NCBI GenBank assembly: GCA_034359265.1
Contig: CP136893.1
Span: 28,218,001 to 28,282,000, forward strand
Reading direction: 5' to 3'
Length of the DNA: 64,000 nucleotides
Origin: Canna indica
Lineage: Eukaryota; Streptophyta; Magnoliopsida; Zingiberales; Cannaceae
Positions 1-10,900 of this stretch are shown here, in pieces; positions within the stretch are counted from its first letter, which is position 1; every line of letters begins with the position of its first letter. The notes below the pieces were generated by a model, which worked only from the letters and a program-made list of their open reading frames with translations, made no database searches and had not been told where the DNA came from. A program made the translations under genes and the position numbers.

Positions 1-179
1 AAAAAATTAAACATAGCAAGCATATCAAAAATGAACATTACTAATTGTTCATAGGATGAAAATGTCAACTAAATACATGTTCAGAAGATAAAAGTGTCAA
101 TACATCACATAGTCAACCAAAGACATGTTCATAGGATGAAAAATATCAATACATCAATACATCAGAACATCAAGGAGGA
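1..179. other. Short non-coding flank
   Basis: AT-rich sequence downstream of the broken transposon gene at 180-1301. It holds an imperfect direct repeat built around 'catgttcataggatgaaaa' (near 45-62 and 124-141). No gene is visible. Confidence 0.4.
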
Positions 180-1301
180 TTACTCGTCCTCGGGTGATGG
201 AGGAGGTGGTAGATGCGACTCATAATACTGCCACATCTCATCCACTCTCCCATATATCTCCTCTATACGTCGGTCATGGTCACCGATCATGGTACCGAAC
301 TCGTCCATTTGACGACCGAACGCATCTATGCGCTCTGATGATGTTCTATTATGTTCCATCTGACCAATCTAAAACTGAGCAAATCGATGCTCCAGATCAC
401 TTAGACTCGTACGGGAAGGGCCAGATGAGGAGCCTCCACCAGCTTCGTCCTCCTCCATCTCTGTGTCATGCTCAGCCTGTTCCACAGGATCTCCTCGCGT
501 TCTTTTGCCGCGCTGATGTTCAAGGATCTTCATGCGGCTAAGGGAGGAAGAATCTATGGCTCTTGGAATAGGCTCTATCTCAAATCTAGATCTATTAACC
601 CCAACTTCATATATGAAATGAGAGATCACTGAGGCATATGGTAGAGCTTGTTTTTTGGAGGAATGGACTTCAGCTATATACCTAGTCATGAGGTCAGGGA
701 CATCTAAAGGAATGCTAGACATGGCACAGAAAAGTACCCTAGAACTCATGGTGGTGACCTCATTGTAGTGTCATGCTCTAGGAAGAATGTTATGTGCAAT
801 GATGAGGTGCGCAATCCTAGTAATGAGTGAAAGCTTGATGCTTTGGGTAGGGATCACTCCCTCATAATCTTCAGGGCATATGGCTGATACAATTTCATGA
901 GGAGGATACTCCTCATGAAAATGGTGAGTGGACATCTTATAAATTCGTGCTCCTAATAGAGGAAACCCAAAAGCATCTCTAATGTGGGATTCGGTGATGA
1001 TTATGGATTTTTCTAAAATTTCAGACCATAGAACTAAGTCATCACCAAGCCTTGCCTTTTCTATCACTAGGTTAGAGAAGAAGGCTTTTACTAAGATGGG
1101 GCATACCGGTACTTGTTTTCTTAGAAACTCTACACATCCCATGCTGACAAGTTTTCCTCAAATATCAAATCGTTCTAAGTCATCTAAATTAACTGGCGGT
1201 GTTTGCAGGATGGCTCTATCTACAAACTTAGAAGCTTGTTTCTTTCCTAATTTGGTCAAAAGATTATTAGATAAGGATGGGAGTTTGGTCTTGGGTGCCA
1301 T
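180..1301 (-). pseudogene. 'Putative plant transposon protein' domain gene (Transposase_32-like), broken
   Basis: One minus-strand reading frame runs from an ATG at 1301 to a TAA at 180-182, interrupted by three in-frame stops: TGA at 1158-1160, TGA at about 771-773 and TAG near 369. The translated text (a conserved 'LVIEKARLGDDLVLWSEI' stretch, a region predicting 'IRDAFGFPLLG', then an acidic and Ser-rich tail followed by a short coiled region 'RRIEEIYGRVDEM') resembles the plant domain annotated as putative plant transposon protein (Pfam Transposase_32), which is common in plant genomes and has no proven activity. Frame is kept through all three stops, so they look like point mutations. 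The two TGA codons fit CGA>TGA and the TAG fits CAG>TAG. It lies on the same strand as the gag and LTR to its right. Family assignment is from memory of the domain, so moderate. Confidence 0.55.
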
Positions 1302-1302
1302 T

Positions 1303-2120
1303 CTGCAAGACAATTTTGAGGATGATGTAGATGATTAGTTTTAAATGAAATATGCATGCTTTTAACGCAAAAGAATGAGAGCGAAAAGTTTAAAGATTGG
1401 CATAGACTCATGCAAGAACAAAAAGATTTTCTGATTAAAATTCAAGATAAATAAATAATAAATAACAAAAATAAAATAAACATAAAAAAAGGAAGGATTA
1501 ATCATGAGGATCCATAAATAAAAAGAAGAAAAATTATTTTGGCTAGAGAAGAATAAGAAACATTTTTGTTTTTGACCAAAATAAAATTCTTTTAAGAAGA
1601 CCTAAGTTTAAGGTTGAGAAAAAAACTCATGAAAGCAAACAAGAGAATTATTGAATAATAATTTTTGATCAAAATAAAATTCTATTAAAGAGCCAATGAT
1701 GAATCATTTGAAGAAAACATGAAATATTTGATTTTTGTTGGAAGAAAACTCGTTTTTGGAGTAAACATGCTAAACAAAAGTTATCATTCATGTAACATAA
1801 GCATGAATGACTTTTTTGTGTATGAATCAAGACACATTGAGTGAAGAAATCATGTTTTTGAGAATAACTTCATGAATGATGTTTGAAGAGGGCTTTTTAC
1901 CTTGGAGAAGAGTCTTCGAGAGGAGGTAGAACCCTAGAGGATGAAATGAGAAGTCTTGGAATGGGGCAGCCGGTCGAATGGGCAAGAAAGCCCTAGTTTT
2001 GGGCTTAACCAAATGATTTAAACGGCCAGGATTAAATCTAGCCGAAGAACGGGCGATCTGGGTTCTTTTTCGCCTGCCGATCGATCGGGGCGGTCGAATG
2101 CTGATCGACCGCTTGATATG
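1303..2120 (-). other. Putative spliced 5' leader of the 180-1301 pseudogene
   Basis: On the minus strand a leader-like stretch (about 2120 to 1901) ends in a good splice donor (CCAAG|GTAAAAAG at 1901/1900). A matching acceptor (TTGCAG at 1303-1308) lies one base before the ATG at 1301. This predicts a roughly 600-bp intron in the 5' untranslated region. The leader carries CGGTCGA/ATCGACCG motifs (around 1970 and 2075-2115) like those in the Sirevirus LTR palindrome arrays of this window. The ORF at 1827-2012 in this leader looks like a chance frame. Confidence 0.35.
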
Positions 2121-3568
2121 CCTTGGTTTTTATTCCTTAAGAAAAAATTATTTTTGAGAGGGTGTGATCATTCAAATTTTGAGAAAAAAATTTTACACAA
2201 ATTAGACCCTATGAGGATTCCAAAGAATCAAAAATAACTCAAAAAGAATATCTCTATAATTTTCTAAAAATTCTACAAGATCTTAGTGACATTTTTGTAA
2301 ATATGAATTATTTATCTATCGATTTCAGATTTTGCTCAAATTTTCTAGATATCAAGATATGATTATTTAACACTTGTTTATAAAGTTTGAAGTGAAATTA
2401 ATATCGTTTAATCAAGATATGAGCTTAGCACGATTTTAATCAAAGTATGCTTGAAACCATGAAAGTGCTAAGAATCAAATTTGGCTATCTACTCATGTTT
2501 TCTCTAACTTAGACACTTGGACATCTAACATGAGTGAATTTAAAATGTTTGTGAAAATTTAAACTCAAAAGGAGATTTCTAAGTCGGATTGTTGACTTAG
2601 GTCAATTATTTCCAATTTGAGTCTCATGAACTAATCTAGTGATCACATTGTTCATCTAGTTATGAGTTTTCATGTGATACAAAGTGTAACAACCTAGACT
2701 CATGTGATGTGTGTATTTAAAATGATGTTTTCCAATCCATAGAGAATGAGGTCTCTAATGAAAATTCTAACCTAGAGCAAATTTCATCCAATCAAGATAT
2801 GAAATTACCTAAGTTATCAAAGATTTACTTACTCATGAATTTTCATATATTTATCGAGCAAAGACAATCATGAGCATAGAGACTTCATTAATCATGAATA
2901 ATCAATTATTATACGAGTATTTTTGCAAAAATTGAACTCATACCTCATTATTGAGAATTTTCAAATTCTAACCTTTTTGTTCCCCTTTTTAGTTTTGCTC
3001 TACTAGCCTTCCATCACATTTTTGATAACATGCAAGCAATATTCATTAGTAACATAATGGAAATATAATTACTAGTAAGTTATCAAAATAGGTAGCAAAG
3101 AGAGGGATCATTTATCGATATCAAAATGTACTTTGCTAAATAGTTTTAAATTCGTTTCAAAATGAAATCGAGTGATATCGAAACGAATTTTAAGAGATCA
3201 CAAAATAATATAAATAAAAACATGATCTCCAACCCTTCATATTGGTTGAAAACTGAAAGGCCATAATGTGCTTACGATTTAGAACCGCAAGGTCGCTTAG
3301 GCCCATTACAGGCCACATAGGTCTCCGAAAAGACCGGAAATCAAAAATCAAAAATCATTTTGATAAAACTTATCAAGATTGAAAAATCTACTAACATTAA
3401 GCATGTATCAAAACTCCAACTATAATTTAAGCAGGTAAGTATAGGAGATGATACCAAAGATACCTAGATGCCAATTTTCATACCTATGGCATCTTCATGA
3501 CTTGAAGTTGCAACCAAAGATGGATTCTTTATTGATGTCCATGGTCAACTTCAATTCTTCATTTTTCT
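2121..3568 (-). repeat. Non-coding internal region of gag-only Sirevirus-like element A
   Basis: AT-rich, stop-filled sequence downstream of gag A. It matches the region downstream of gag B in the same order: 2411-2530 resembles 22085-22205 (shared 'aaagtatgcttgaaaccatg'), 3285-3340 resembles 24060-24110 ('cacataggtctccg', 'agaccgg'), and 3440-3590 resembles 24225-24375. No protease, integrase or reverse transcriptase can be read here. The conservation without coding potential suggests a structural or packaging role, or simply common descent of a deleted family. Confidence 0.6.
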
Positions 3569-4957
3569 TTACCCTTGTACGGTTGCTCCCCCTACAAAAT
3601 AGCATGGGACCTTTGGTACCCAAATGACTTTGGGTCCTTGAGTGTTAGAGGGCTTAGCTACCCAAAGTATTTTAACTCCACTTGGGTTCATCTTAAATGC
3701 ACAATCATATATAGCATGCCCATATACACCGCAACAAAAACAATGTCCATTAAATTTTTTATTTTTGCTATGGACATGTGATTTATCATTAAAATGTTTG
3801 ACATGTGAAACATGATGAGTATAAGCATTCTTAAACACATTATTTTTCTTCTTATAATCATGAGGTCTAAGAGTAGAATGTCTAACAAGAGATTTAACAT
3901 TGGCATGAACATTCTTTTCCGAAAGGTCATTTCTACTAAAATTCTTAAATGAGAAAATATTTTTCACTTCATTCATTTTCTTGTTTAGGTTTAGAACCTC
4001 ATTTTTCAATTCAATCATGGAGTTATGTAAAGCATGCAATTGAGTTTTCAACATACTATTTTCCTTCTTTAAGATATCATTTTTTGTCTTTAAATCTTGA
4101 GTGTCAACACTTAAGGTGTCATGGCATGAATTTAAGACACTAATTTTTAACTTCTCATTTTCTAATTTTACATCATGCAATTGAGAACTAAGATTTAAGT
4201 TTTCTTTCTTCAATTTTTTATTCTCTTTATCTTTTCTAACAAGCAAGACATACATTCTTTTATATTCATCCATTAATTCATCATAAAGGAAATCATGAGA
4301 ACTAGATGAATTAATACTACCATTTTTGTTATCATGACTAGAGGAAGAACATACCTCCTCATCAACGTTCATGATGTTGACTTCGTGATCATGGTGTGAG
4401 GATGCCTCACTTGATGCAAGTGAGTGAGTGGACGCATTTGACTTCCGTTTTGCCTTGTTCTTCATGCTAAGGCAATTCTGTCTCACGTGCCCTTTCTCAT
4501 TGCATAGGTGACATATCACATTTCTCTTCCGACTCTTTGTACTTCTTTGGCTAGAAAGACTAAAAGCTTCAAGAACTTCATTAGATATAGGAGCATGACA
4601 ATTGTCATTGTCTCCTTCATTTAGAGTAATGAGTTCTTCAGTTTTAGCATAATCATAAAGTTTGTTCAAAGTATTCCAGATATCATATGCAGAAGTACAA
4701 TGCATGATCTTCTCAAGTACATTATTTTCCAAAGAACAAAATATGCAATTTGTAGCTTTAGCATTTAACTCAAACATATTAATTTGTTCTTTGGTCCATG
4801 AATCCATATTTTCCTTAGGTTCAATATATTTTATCTTTACCATGCTAAATACACATAACCCTTGAGTCTTTAGAAAAGTATACATTCTACTCTTCCAAAG
4901 ACCAAAGTTTGACTCATCAAACTTAGGAGATGAAGACGCTATACTCTCTAGTGTCAT
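3569..4957 (-). CDS. Copia (Sirevirus-like) gag protein, element A
   Basis: An uninterrupted ORF. The frame opens at 5020, but the ATG at 4957 (MTLESIAS...) is chosen because the upstream part overlaps the primer-binding site and the related copy at 25753 starts at the same MTLE. About 462 residues. The N-terminal third is the retrotransposon gag/UBN2-type region (FDESNFGLWKSRM near the start). A first CCHC zinc knuckle (CHLCNEKGHVRQNC) follows, then a Lys/Glu/Asn-rich coiled-coil stretch, then a second knuckle (CFCCGVYGHAIYDC) near the C-terminus. Gag proteins of this type form the virus-like particle and bind element RNA. No pol frame follows, so the element would depend on enzymes from a relative. 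An intact gag beside a missing pol is typical of TR-GAG non-autonomous elements. Confidence 0.8.
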   Translation of the reverse strand: MTLESIASSSPKFDESNFGLWKSRMYTFLKTQGLCVFSMVKIKYIEPKENMDSWTKEQINMFELNAKATNCIFCSLENNVLEKIMHCTSAYDIWNTLNKLYDYAKTEELITLNEGDNDNCHAPISNEVLEAFSLSSQRSTKSRKRNVICHLCNEKGHVRQNCLSMKNKAKRKSNASTHSLASSEASSHHDHEVNIMNVDEEVCSSSSHDNKNGSINSSSSHDFLYDELMDEYKRMYVLLVRKDKENKKLKKENLNLSSQLHDVKLENEKLKISVLNSCHDTLSVDTQDLKTKNDILKKENSMLKTQLHALHNSMIELKNEVLNLNKKMNEVKNIFSFKNFSRNDLSEKNVHANVKSLVRHSTLRPHDYKKKNNVFKNAYTHHVSHVKHFNDKSHVHSKNKKFNGHCFCCGVYGHAIYDCAFKMNPSGVKILWVAKPSNTQGPKVIWVPKVPCYFVGGATVQG

Positions 4958-5007
4958 TTTAGGAGATAAGGAGTAGAAGAGAAGGTGAAATCTCAAGCTA
5001 CAGACCC

Positions 5008-5021
5008 TCTTTGATACCAAC
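5008..5021 (-). other. Primer-binding site of element A
   Basis: Read on the minus strand this is TTGGTATCAAAG, close to the initiator-tRNA-Met primer site TGGTATCAGAGC, placed a few bases inside the LTR end at 5025. It fixes the element's orientation as minus. Confidence 0.75.
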
Positions 5022-5024
5022 TAT

Positions 5025-6554
5025 TGTATGAAACGGCACACTAGAGGGGGGGTGAATAGTGTGTTGTCTAATGTTATTTGCCTAATTCAATTTTAATCGT
5101 TTACTTAGATTGTTTAGGCAATTTACGATTGAGTGATTTTGATGCGGAAGCGATAAATAATAAAGCAATTAATACAATCGATAAATCAACGCAAACACAT
5201 GGATTTATAGTGGTTCGGCTCCAATGCCTACTCCACTATCTAAGCACCCCGCTTAGGATTTTCAAACTAAGTTAACTAGATTAATTCGAATCTCCCTTAC
5301 AATGAAGACTTTGACTTGAAGAATCGCACTCTCGACCTAAGGCACTTTCACACCCGGAAGTCTCCGCCTTCTTATCCGGAGCACTCTTCCACCTCAACCC
5401 TAAGGGACAACTTAACTAATCCTAGTAAACTATGTTTACACAAGTGGCTTTACTGCCACACAACAGGAAACCACTTCTACACACAAGACCTATCGACCTA
5501 GGTCTTCCTACAAATCAAAATACAAGAGTTGAGAAACAAATTAAATAAAAACTTGTTACAAGAAGATGAATAGTAGCTTATCACGCTTAACCGTCTCTTC
5601 TTCTCGCGCTTAACCAACTTGATCAACCCTTTGAAATAAAACTCCTTTGGCAGCAAGGGATCAAGACTTGGCTGATGAACGTTTAGCGCTTTAAAGGTTT
5701 GGATGATGGAATTGAATCACTCTTTGAAGCTTTTTATCATCGAAAATCTGAGAGAGAAGATGTTAAGAAAGATTATAAGGGAGTATTTATAGACCCAACT
5801 GAAACACGGCGTCAACGGGATTATTTTCGACCGTTACAGATGCCTGATCGATGGTTCGATCGAAGCATCGGTCGACCGACCAATCGACCGCTGGCTCACT
5901 GTAACATTTTTCCCTTAATCGGTCGACCGATGGGTCGACCGGTTGACGGAGAAATGTCTACTTCAAAACTGGTCGACCAATCGATCGACCGAAGCCAGCA
6001 TTTATACACCATTCGGTCGATGGATAGCTCGATCGATTGTCGCAAGATTTGGCACGGTCGACCGATGAACTCTCTGCCAATTTTTGGCATCGGTCGATCG
6101 ACCAATCAGTCAACCGACACAGCCATGCAAAAATTCCTTTGCCAATTTCGGTCGACCGACTAGTCGACCGAATGGCTACTACCACTTCTACGCATCATTC
6201 GGTCAACCAGTCGATCGACTGAATTGGCTGTTGCCAATACTAAACATCATTCGGTCGATCGCCCGGTCGATCGAAACAGAGCTGGAAGATTTTTTATCTT
6301 TGGATTTCTCATTTCGCGCTTGGTTTCTGGCTTCGTTCTTCAGCGTGCTTTATCTTTGAAGGATTCTCCTTGCTGTCCAACACATTTTTGACGCACGCAT
6401 TGATCTGTTTTGAGGATTGATCGAGAGATGATAGGCTTGACGAATCTTTCATCGATCCTACAACTTTCATACTTCAAACACTGTTAAATGGATTTGTTAT
6501 CATCAAAATAATCATGAGGAGAAGAAGCATGAAGGAAGAACCCTTCAACTAACA
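5025..6554 (-). mobile_element. 5' LTR of Sirevirus-like element A
   Basis: A 1530-bp LTR bounded by TG...CA as read on either strand: the plus-strand start is TGTATGAAACGG at 5025 and the minus-strand start is TGTTAGTTGAAGG at 6554. The primer-binding site lies just inside at 5008-5021. Blocks shared with the LTRs at 21172-21532, 25823-26006 and 29362-30666 include 'gatgcggaagcgataaa' near 5140 and 'tttgttatcatcaaaa' near 6495. The middle (5826-6280) is a palindrome array. The left LTR of this element is not in the window, so its TSD cannot be tested. The ORFs read in this stretch are frames through the palindrome array and not genes. Confidence 0.8.
5826..6280. repeat. Palindromic GGTCGACC/CGATCGACC array in LTR A
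   Basis: Degenerate tandem units of roughly 60-70 bp, each with one or two short palindromes such as CGGTCGACCG or GGTCGATCGACC, separated by spacers such as 'ctctgccaatttttggcat'. About eight units. The same array, with the same spacer, occurs in the LTR at 29362-30666. Short conserved LTR palindromes are known in Sireviruses; their role is not established. Confidence 0.8.
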
Positions 6555-7934
6555 CCACGTCCTCATTAATTACGAATGATTCGTAATCACGTGCCCAACA
6601 TCTACGGGATCGGTCTCAACCCATTCAGAGCAACATCTCTACAAGATTACCGAGCGATATTATCGTCATTCCTTCCTCACCCTACAATGTATACCAACAC
6701 GACACACCTCAAGTAATCTAGAGTCTAATTTCTATTACCTTCATCTTCTCAGGTAACCTAGTGTCTAATTTCTATTACATCCATCTCGATAATATTCTAA
6801 TTAAAGTGTCAGAGTGTCTTTTATTATATGTTGTGATAATACGAAATAAATGTAGAATAGTACTAAATTTGATGTTTAGAATAGGAGATTATTTGTTATG
6901 TTGTCCTATATAACCTTATACAATACTTACCATCTTGTTCTGTATTAGTCAATTTGTGAAATGAACGAATCCTTAATCTTCTTATTCTACCTTAATTACT
7001 GGATATATATATATATATAATATTGTTGTTATTTGAGTCACATGTGTTATAATTAATTTGATTTCTGCATCCGGATTCCTACAAGCACGCAATGCGTTAT
7101 GAATATATGCTGCTGAAAAATGAACTATTTTAATACAAATTAATGTATAATATATATATACATTCATGATTCAAGGGTGCCATAACTCAATTTGAGTAGG
7201 CTAGTCGCAAATTAACATTATAAAAATAAAAACAAAAAATAACAGCACTTTATGTTGAAACATAAGGGAGCATTAGCAATCTAATAATAAATAAATAAAC
7301 AAACAAAAACCAAAAGGTCCCAAATACAATCACAATTTTCTGAACTAATAAACTAAACTAAATTTAAAAATCACATCAATTCAGTTATATTACTGAAAAA
7401 TGGAGATCGAAAGCTCATGCCACTGGCCTCGAGAAATGCAGCTTTCATAGCACAAAAACCACTTCCAAGGTTCAGCCGACTTTAGAACCTATTTATTTAA
7501 CAATTCTCACATCAAACAATCCCACTTTTGTAAACTCCGGACAAAACAAAATATTATATACTCAACCTTTCCCCTGCTTTTTTGAAGAGGTTATTTCCGA
7601 CTCGAACCTATTAACAATGCAAGTTAAAATAAATTAAAACTTCTAAGGGTCAGAAGCTAAAATATTTTGTACAAATAAGATTAAGACCTCAAATAAATTT
7701 AATCTCCACAAAAAAAAGTAATAACAAAATGAAAAATATGTTCATGCGGCCCAGAGTTGCTCAATAAAGTCAGCTAAACAAAATTCTTACTGATCTACTT
7801 TAGTTGCAAGAGTAAAGCATAGACTACATCTGTCTGCTATATAAGATATTATGCTTAGTACTTATGATGATTGTCTAATACAATTAAAACAATAATTCAA
7901 AAAAGCACAGTACACTTTTCCCTATGGTGACAAC
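6555..7934. other. Interval between LTR A and the SRRM1-like stop codon
   Basis: AT-rich, non-coding. It must hold the 3' untranslated region of the gene that ends at 7935. A perfect 17-bp hairpin (TTACGAAT-G-ATTCGTAA, 6570-6586) followed by a CACGTG box (6588-6593) sits next to the LTR end. TATATA runs occur near 7005-7018 and 7150-7160. No ORF with credible protein features is present. Confidence 0.5.
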
Positions 7935-10900
7935 TTAATGCCTAATACCCTTCCTTGCTCTAAGAGATTCGAGGGCCTTCTCTCGGAGTTGGATCTCAAG
8001 CTTTTTCTCCTCGGAGTCAGCTGGTTCTGCATCTGATCTCCCAGCATCATCGTGATTTTGGTTCTCAAGATCTGAAGGTGGTGTTACAGTATCCATTGAC
8101 TTCAATTTATGCTTTGCACCATGCCGTTCAAGTTTTTTACGGTGCTTTTCTTCACGCCTTAGTCGCTTTTCTTCCTTGCGTAACCTTCTCTCATCCTTTC
8201 TTCTTCTCTTGGCTTCCTTCTTTTCTTCAATGTCAGAATCAGATTCAGAGGTACCATCTGAAAATCTTCTATGCTTGTCAGACTTTTTGTGCCTTCTCCT
8301 CTCTGTACTCTTATATTTAAGTGTATCTGTCTCTTCAGAATCTGAATGACTACTTATGTCTATTTTTCTCTTGGATTTTTTGACAGAATCAGCCTCATGG
8401 TGTGAGTCTCTATATGCATCACTTCTCAATTTAGGCTGCTTTTCACTGTGAACTCCAAGACCATATTCCATATCATTTGGAGATTCAGACACTTGTCCAG
8501 AATGTCTTTTGGTAAGATCCGTCTCACTGCCAGCCAAAACTATGATTGTTGAGCATACATCCAGCAAGCAAGATATAGTGACTAAGAACTCATTACTAAC
8601 AAACTTTAATTGAAGATATTTGTCTTTCTCAGACATCAGTCTACTTCCAGGATGGAAGTATTTTTTACAAAAATGGATTTTAGAAAAGCTTATCTTTTGC
8701 ACATGACATACGGAACTAAAATGTTCCCGAACGGAACAACCAAGAGAATCAATATACTAAAGCTCAAAAGGTAGATCATCAACACCTCCCGATCTTCTCC
8801 ATATTCACAAATTCCTTGTTCATTTCCCTACCCACCATAAGCATAAATATTTTTTTCTTACAACAAATTTCAACCTTCAAATTAGAGACCTATTTTCTCT
8901 GAGGCAGAAGCCATAATTCATACCATCATAAAATTCTTGTTGAGAAGAACCTTTAATGCAGATTCTAGTGAAATTATATGTTCACAATGTGTAAAATTCT
9001 TATAACTTGTTCTACATTATTGATTTTGACATCAACAATGATATCCACTGTACTTTGTTTATATGTATTATATATTCCAAGTTTTGAGATATTTAATGTT
9101 TGCCAGGTGAGTAATTAATTACAAAAGCATTTACTTTAGGTATACCGGGGTGAAACAAGAAAAGGGACTGGAGAAATGTGCTTGACAAGCGAGAAAAAAT
9201 GTAACAATGGCAATAACAAGAGAAAAAATTGAATACAAAATTACCTCTTCTGTTCACTTTCCTTCTTTGAGATCATATTAGAAGGATGACCTTGTGTGCC
9301 TGGAGAGTGACCAATGGCTAATCCATTATTAGAATACTCTTGTTCATCAAATTCATTAGCACGAAACCTACTCTTTTTCATATCTGCTGCTGAATCTTTA
9401 CCTTTCTTCGGAGAAGAATCAGTTTTGTGATACGCACGACTCCTGATAAATAGCATATACTTGGATGTAAACACAGATGATATCAAGCATAATTTGCAAA
9501 TAATAGGAGACAAAAAAGAAAACACAATTGACCTGACAAGACCAGCTGGTTCATCATCATCGTTCATTCCTGACATATCATGAGGCATTCGCTTTCCAGT
9601 TTGTTTGGCAGTACTCTCAGACAGCCTGCAAAATCATTGACACCAATTTCTATGGTAAATTGATAGGGCTGAATAATAATAGAAATGGGAACCAAATGCA
9701 ACTCATGTATGTACCTATTTCTTCCTGAATTTCTTGTTCTCAAATGACTAGGCGAGCCTGACCACTCTGAAGAGTGCTCTGATAGTATACTGCAATCATT
9801 GTCAATCTGATCTTTGGAATCATGACTGGAAGACCTGGAAGGAACTGGCCGTTGGCGTGGAACATGGTCTGCACCACGCGTTAAACCAGAACGGTCAGCC
9901 ACCTCTCTATGCAAAGCATCATGAACCAATGATCTCTTCTCACTATCCCTGTGTAAAAAATATATATATAAGAGTACATTGTTACTAACCTAGATCGATC
10001 CATGGGCGAATGAAGGAATAAAGGGAGAAAAAGGATAGGTAAAGTTCAATTAGGGAGAGAACAAATTAAGAAAGATAACATGATGCTTATGTGGCAAATA
10101 TGGATGACTTGTCATGGTAAAGCCCATATAAGACGTTCATACCAATAATATATACATGGTCATACTTCCGTAGAGATGTCAAATGTAAAACAAGTAAACA
10201 GTAAAGTTGTCTTTAGAAAGTACCTCTCTGATGCATATTCTTGCTGTTGTTTCTTGGAGCGAAAACCATTGCTTCTGCTATCAGTTTCCCTGCTTGAATC
10301 TCTACGAGCTGGATAAGATGGGCTACTATTCCTATAAGGACTATGGTTCCTACATGTATTAATGCATCAGACAGGGTAGACAAGTGCAGCAATAACATGA
10401 ATCACTTAAATTATAAAAGGTAGGACTGTCCTCAGCATCAAGACCTTACCTTTTCTTTGCCTGTGGAAATATTTGAGAATCAGCACCATAATTTCTAGGC
10501 GAATGCATAGGAGAGTTTCTTTGCAATTGAGACCTATACGGAGACAATCTACTAGGAGACAAGGACCTATGTCTTGCAGGAGATAAAGAACTATGCCTGA
10601 TAGGAGACCTGAGACGTGCGGGAGAAGGTGATATTCTACGACGTGCAGGAGAAGGTGATGTTCTCCGGCGTGAAGGAGAAGGTGATGTTCTCCGACGTGC
10701 AGGAGAAGGTGACATTCTACGATGTGAGGGAGAAGGTGATATTCTGCGACGTGTAGGAGGAGGTGATATTCTGCGCCGTGTGGGGGAAGGAGATACTCTA
10801 CGGCGCATAGGAGATCTCCTATGGCGAGTTGGGGAAGGAGACCTCCGGCGGCGCAAGGGAGAAGGTGATCTCCTGCGTCGTGCAGGAGAAGGGGATCTTC

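Noticed and set aside
5699..6359. Several overlapping ORFs rich in R-S-T-D
   Set aside because: Produced by GGTCGACC palindromes, which read similarly on both strands.
6570..6593. Terminator or attachment site at the perfect hairpin beside LTR A
   Set aside because: A 17-bp palindrome plus a CACGTG box can occur by chance in AT-rich plant DNA; no second copy or function is visible.
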